Made by a program: the position numbers and the translations under genes
The notes under the pieces: generated by a model
Told to the model about the DNA's origin: nothing
Database searches by the model: none
What the model saw: only the letters and a program-made list of their open reading frames with translations
Shown here: positions 1 to 6,000 of the stretch, piece after piece
How the letters are laid out: the number at the start of each line of letters is the position of its first letter
Position numbering within the stretch: position 1 is the stretch's first letter
NCBI GenBank assembly: GCA_905479515.1
Contig: CAJQMX010000320.1
Location: 1 to 9,291, forward strand
Source of the DNA: an uncultured Parasphingopyxis sp.
Lineage (GTDB): Bacteria; Pseudomonadota; Alphaproteobacteria; Sphingomonadales; Sphingomonadaceae
Direction: 5' to 3'
Length of the DNA stretch: 9,291 bases

Positions 1-3000
1 CGTTCGTGATCACGGCGTCGGTCGCTGCGCTGATGGTGATATCACCCGGGCCTGGTGAGCCGACAACGCTGCCAAATGGTGCTGTGATCGACACGAGAAA
101 AGGTGCGGGCGATACAGTGGCCAACCCTGCCTGCAAATTACCAGCTGTTATCGAGCTATCGGTACTCGTCAGATTGATATCGCCAACAGACTGCGCCTGG
201 GCAATGACCAGGGCACCACCGGTGACGATATCGATATCTCCATTGGTCGCACGCACATCGGTAACGGCAAGATCGCTCACCGCATTGAGCAGGATGGCCG
301 CGCCGCTGGCGACGAGGTCGCCCGTCACTGCGATATCGCTATTCACCACAACGGCGCCGTTGACGGACCCCAGCGCTGCGTCTCTGCCAGCGCTCACTGT
401 ATCAGCGACAATGCCCCCATTGGCTTCCAGAGTGATGTCACGACTGGCAGTGATCGACCCGATATTGATGCCCCCTGACGTGGCAACAAGATCGATGGAG
501 CCGCTCGCCGCGAACCCATTGCTCGTAATAGTCGCTTCTTCGAATTCAATCGATGCACCGGTCGCTTCGAGCCGGGTGCCGGAGACCATATCAAGCGTGA
601 TCGCTTGCGTTGCCGCTAGCGATAGGAACTGGCCGGAGAGTGTGTCGACCGAAAGTGTTCCGCCTGCATTGAGATCGACGTCCCCACTTGCCGCTATGGT
701 TGCAACGTCGATAATCCCGCCTGCATCCAGCACGATATCGTTGGCGATTAGGGTATTGGTCGGTGTTGTGAGGCTGGTTCCAGCAATCATGACACTTGCG
801 GTGAGGTCAATGGCTTCGCCGTCTATGGCGGTGAATGCCAAACTGCCGCCGGAATCAGCGGTGACCGAGCCGCCTGCCGTCACCGTGTCGAAACCGATAT
901 CGCCGGTCGCGCTGAGCGTGACGCTGCGTGTGGCATCAAGCGTATCGAATGTAATCGCACCCGCGGTTGCGGTCAGCACGGCTGCGCCGCTAGCGGCGAA
1001 CGCGTTGCTGGTGAGAACAATGTCGCCGAAATTAAGCACGCTACCCGTCGCATCGAGACGCAGGCCATTGACCTGCCCGACATCGATCACCTCGTCAGAC
1101 GAGAGTTCGATGAAATCACCGCTGACCGTCATGATGTCGATAGCGCCGCTGGCTGTGACATTCACATCATCGCTCGAATCAATCGTGTCGATGATGATGT
1201 CGCCGCCAGAATCGAGCGTAATGTGGTTACCAATGAGGGTGTCGGTTGGCGTTATTGCGTCGCTGCCAGTGATTGATCCGTTGGCGGTGAAATCAATTGC
1301 TGCGCCGCTGGCAGAAGTGAAAGCAATGCTGCCGCCTGAATCGGCCGTAAATACCCCGCCAGCCGATATCGTCGTAAAATCAATGTCACCGGTTGCCTCC
1401 AGCGAAACGCTCTGCGTTGCGTCAATCGTATCAATCGTGATTGCGCCTGCTGTTGCCGTCAGCACGGCTGCGCCGCTTGCCGCAAAGCCATTGGAGGTGA
1501 GGGTGATATCGCCAAAATCGAGAGCGCTACCTGTCGCATCGAGACGATCGCCAATAACCTGTCCAACATCGATCACCGCGTCGGATGTCAAATCGATAAA
1601 GTCGCCAGTGATTGCCATTATGTCGATGGCGCCGCTGGCTGTGACGCTAACATCATCGCTCGAATCAATCGTGTCGATGATGACGTCGCCGCCAGAATCG
1701 AGCGTAATGTGGTTACCAATGAGGGTGTCGGTTGGCGTTATTGCGTCGCCGCCAGTGATTGATCCCCCAGCCGTAATGGCGATGGCTGTGCCAGAAATGG
1801 TCCCGAAGGTTATCGATCCCGTTGCATCGAGATCGATAGTACCACCGGCATTGAGGTCTCCGGGGCCTGTCCCACTTATGTCTCCGGCGCTCGCGTCAAG
1901 AATAATCGCGCCGACTGTGTCGAGATCATTGAACGCGATGCTTTGCGCGTCGATGGTGATTGCCGTTGCCGTGCTGCTGTTACTGCCCAGATACGCACTG
2001 CCATTATTTGCTGTCAGAACGATTGCGCGCGCGGGAAGATTGATTCGGCCAATGGCGATATCGTTACCTGCGCTGATATTCACATTTGCAGCAGCACTCT
2101 GGGTCAATGTTCCTACGGAAATGCTACCCGGCACATTATATTGCGCTTCCAGCCCGCCGCCAATATTCGCCGCTGTTGTCAGTTGGCGGCCGATTATGGC
2201 TGTGGCGGATATGTCCTGGGAAACGGTGATTCCGACATCATTGTCGCTAATAAGGGATCCGGTGCCCAGCAAACTGCCCGCCGCAATGATCCGCATCGTG
2301 CCGCTAGACAGAACCGTATCGCGCAGATCGATATCGCCTTCCTGGCTTTCGACGAGGATCTGATTGATGCTCGTGAAGCTCGATGCGACACCATCTGTGC
2401 CGATCACCATGCCCGATCGCGTTGTGATCAATATGTCGTTGGCGACTACCGCGCCCCCATCAAGGACGACATCGATGGGTACGCCGTTCTGACCGACCTC
2501 GATGCGGTTGTCGAAGAACAGGCTACCGAGACAGGCATTGCCCTCGAGGCATTGGCCGCTGAGCATGCCGTTGTCGTCAGACTGACCGATTGCCGCAATG
2601 ACCGCATTGCTCGGCGCGTTATTGATATCGGCTTGGAATGAGCTGCCGGCGATCGTGCCTCCGCTGCCATCGATCGCATTGGCGGTCATGATAACTGCGC
2701 CGCCATTGGAATCGACGGAGCCCGCGTTGACGATTGAGGAGATCGGCGTGAGTCGTGGCGAGATCAAACTGGTGATATCGCCCGCAAGCAGCTGGATATT
2801 CGGGCCCGAGGCGAACGGCGAGGCGAGGCTGATCGCGGTTGTCGGGCTGTTGGCGGCGGCGATGGCAGCGCCCGACTGGACGATGATATCATCACCCGTG
2901 CGCACGGTCATCGCATTGTCGGCGGTCGTGCTCGAACCGGCCATGAAGATCGCGCTGCCGCCTGCGTTCATGGCAATGTTGCTGTACGAGGTGACGGTGC

Positions 3001-6000
3001 CGGTAATCGTCGCATCATAATTGGAATCGTAAATCCCGGCCGTCACGAAGCCGGCATCGATGAACAGCCCGCCCAGATTGAAAATGCCCTGCGGTCCAAT
3101 GATCTGCGCATCGTTGAGCAGGACGTTTTGCCCGGCCTGCAGGACCATGTAGGGCACAGAGCGCAGGTCGTTGGCGATGATGTCGACGTCGGCGAGAATC
3201 GTCATTTCGCTGCCGGTACGGACAATCGATCCAGCCGACGCGTTGAACGAGCCGCCGGCGAGTGCTGTGAAGCTTCCTGCGCTGTCGATCGAAACTGTCG
3301 GGCCGCTATTGTTTGTATGGCTGACAAGAATAGATGCGTCGCTGGTCACGGTCATATTGCCGCCCACCGTCATCTGGCCATCGCCATCATAGGCAAATTC
3401 GGCATTGCCGCCGACCGTGATGTCGACATTACCAGCGATCGCAACCGACCCGCTATTGGCTGTCATGAAAAAGCCGCTGGTTGGTCCACTCGAATTGGAC
3501 AGGGCTTGGGCGGTCAACGACCCCAATGTGATGAGCCCAGCTGGATCGCTCGAAGTATCGATAATGTCGATACGCCCGCCAAAGGACGAACCGCTCAACG
3601 CTCCCAATCCGGCCGTACCATCCGCCTGCATGAAAACGTCGGCGAGAGTGATAATGCCGGGGCTGCCCTCCTGGACTTCGAGAATCGGATTGCCGCCGAG
3701 ACCGTTTCCGCCATTGCCAACAACGCCAGTTAATCCACCAGTAGAACCCTCAAGTCCGCCATCTCCACCGATGCCAACAGCGAGGAAGTTGATGTCATTT
3801 GCCGCGATTGTCCCGCCTTGGGCCAACAGGGTAGGCGAACCACCGGTGCCGGCTCCGCCATCTCCGCCATCTCCCGACGTGCCTGAGTCACTTTCGCCTC
3901 CGGGTCCGCCCACACCGCCGGTGCCAGAGCTGGAAATATCGAAGCTGGCACTTGTGATCGTGATTGTCCCACCGGTCCGTGCGATCAATTCGGAATTGCC
4001 GCCAATCGCGTCACCGCCGTCGCCGCCGTCGCCCGCGATACCAACGAGATCGGTTCCCCCTTGTCCACCGTTGCCACCGAATGCATCGGTTTCAAGAGTG
4101 ATATTGGTGATCGGAATACTGCCATTGGCGCCGCTGACCTGCAGCCGCGCTGTTCCGCCCTGCGCATTGCCGCCATTGCCGCCCAATCCGCCGACGCCGT
4201 CGGAATCGCCGCCATCGCCACCGGTGGCAATGGCTTGGATGGCCGGATCGTCGAGATCCACCTGCACATTATTGACGTTGATCGCTGCCGTGCCCGCAAT
4301 TGCGTTGCCGCCATCACCGCTATTGAGTCCGAGACCACCATCGCCGCCGAACGCACCGGCATCCACAGTATATGCAGGGCTAGTAAGATCGTCCTGATTC
4401 AGATTGATCGTCGCGGTGCCGCCGGTGCCATCACCACCGTCTCCGCCATCATCGATGGCTTGGCCGGGTGAGCCGCCATCATGTTCTCCGCCATCGCCGC
4501 CGGTCCCAATGGATTGCGCCGTGAGCATGCCGAAGGAGAGCGTGCCGGCTGTATTGTTGAACACAGCATCACCGCCCGTGCCATTTCCCCCGTCCCCGCC
4601 AGGGCCCCCGGCTAATCCGCCTCCGGATTGGTCGCTGTCGCCGCCGTCACCGCCGAATCCATCGGTGGAAACAATTACGGTGCTGGCGCCGATCGTTGAA
4701 GTGCCGTCGAGATTGAATGTCGCGTCGCCGCCAAATCCATTGCCGCCGCTGCCTCCATCGGCTCCATCTCCGAATCCTCCAAAACCACCATTGCCGTTTG
4801 CAGCAACGGTCAGGGTGTTTGTCACCGTCAGCGATCCGGTAATCGCATTGAAGGTTGCTACACCACCGATGCCGTCTCCGCCGTTGCCTGCGCCGATTCC
4901 GGCGTCGCCATAGCCGTCCCCACCATAACCGCCAACACCATCAGCGGAAATCGTCAGATTGGTGACCGTTGCATTCGCACCGTTCAAATTCCAGGAAACC
5001 GTACCGCCGGTTCCAACGCCGCCATTTGCGCCCGGGTCTACTGGCAGGGCGAAGGGCGAAAAGCCGACCGGGCCAAAACCCGCAGGGCGGCTGCCATAGT
5101 CAGCCTCGATAAAGGATGCGATGCCGAGATTGGAAACATCGGCCACTTCGCCGCCGCCCGGTCCGCCAAAGCCATCAGCACCGATATCGAAGTCGTCTGC
5201 GATAAAGGTTCCACTGATCAGGTCGACAATAATCTGGCCGCCGATTCCGACCCCGCCTTCACCGATTGGTTCAGCACTGCCACCTTCGGACTCGACTTGG
5301 ACCGAACCGTCAGAGTAAGCGTTCACATCTCCGAAAGCCAAGGTTCCGGAATTGCGGACGCGAAAGGTGATCGTGCCGCCCGTTCCCCGGCCGCGATTGA
5401 TAAGGTCGTTCGGGTCGGAATTGGAACTCCCGATGCCGCTCGCATCGATGTAACTTGATCTGTCTATCTGTATCGTTCCGCCATTGGCATCTAACAGCAC
5501 AGTCCCGCCCTGGCCGGTTGAACCGTCGCTGCCATAGACGGCAAAGGCGTTGGCGTATATTGAGGAAGATCCGGTCCCAACAATCTGCCCGCCACCAGTA
5601 GCGGTGATGGTGACTGCACCAGCCGCAGCTGCATCGGCGGGATTTGAGAAGCCAAAATCGCCAAGAAAAGAGGAAACGTCCAGATATATGTCATCGAACG
5701 CCAAATCCGCATTGTCGACCAGGACATTGATCGTTCCAGCCTGGTTTTCGACGCCTGAATTCCCGCCATATGCATAAGTCGACAGGTCGAGAAAGTTGCC
5801 GATGTCCAGCGTACCGGCGTTGCGCACCGTCAGATTGACGGTTCCAGCGGTCGCAGCCGATGTCTGACCGTCGGTATTGGCGCTGATACCCGCACTATTG
5901 GTGATGGTGAGCGTGGCACCGTCGACAAGCAGGGATACCGTGCCACTATTGGCCAAGCCGTCGCGCGCCGTTCCGCTAACATCATAAGAGCCTGCCGCGT

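Larger units (their letters stand above)
399..1845 (-). repeat. 486-bp (162-aa) long repeat array in TpsA
   Basis: The sequence aligns to itself at an offset of exactly 486 bp at several anchors: 510/996 (GCGAAC and following), 751/1237 (GGGT and following), 399/885 and 1164/1650. This gives roughly three units, with the highest-coordinate copy losing similarity after about 1845 and the lowest copy (below about 400) too diverged to delimit. Each unit encodes a series of beta rungs, with recurring pieces such as TLIGNHITLDSGG, SDDVxVTASGAIDIM, RLDATGS and AASGAAVLTATAGAI. The offset is a whole number of codons, so the frame is kept. The array probably lengthens the fibre by segmental duplication. 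Confidence 0.9.

Noticed and set aside
1..120. End of the TpsA gene or a C-terminal toxin domain near the left edge
   Set aside because: The frame is still open and still beta-helix-like at position 2 (GSVVGSGPGDITISAATDAV), so the C-terminus is outside the window.
6..2363. 785-codon open frame on the plus strand
   Set aside because: It is antisense to the TpsA frame, which shows signal peptide, TPS domain and beta-helix repeats in continuous translation. The plus-strand product is a low-complexity Ala/Pro/Ser/Ile string with the same 486-bp repeats and no recognisable domain or ribosome binding site.
4001..4027. GGDGGDAIG, which fits the RTX calcium nonapeptide GGxGxDxUx
   Set aside because: A single isolated match in a glycine- and Asp-rich loop. 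RTX proteins have tandem nonapeptides, which are absent here, and export is by the TPS route, not type I.
3405..4913. Proline-rich plus-strand open frames (PPSPPSPP-type products) over 3405-4397 and 4404-4913
   Set aside because: They are the complement of the GGDGG/GGNGG codons of the minus-strand glycine-rich region; an extensin-like protein here would be an artefact.
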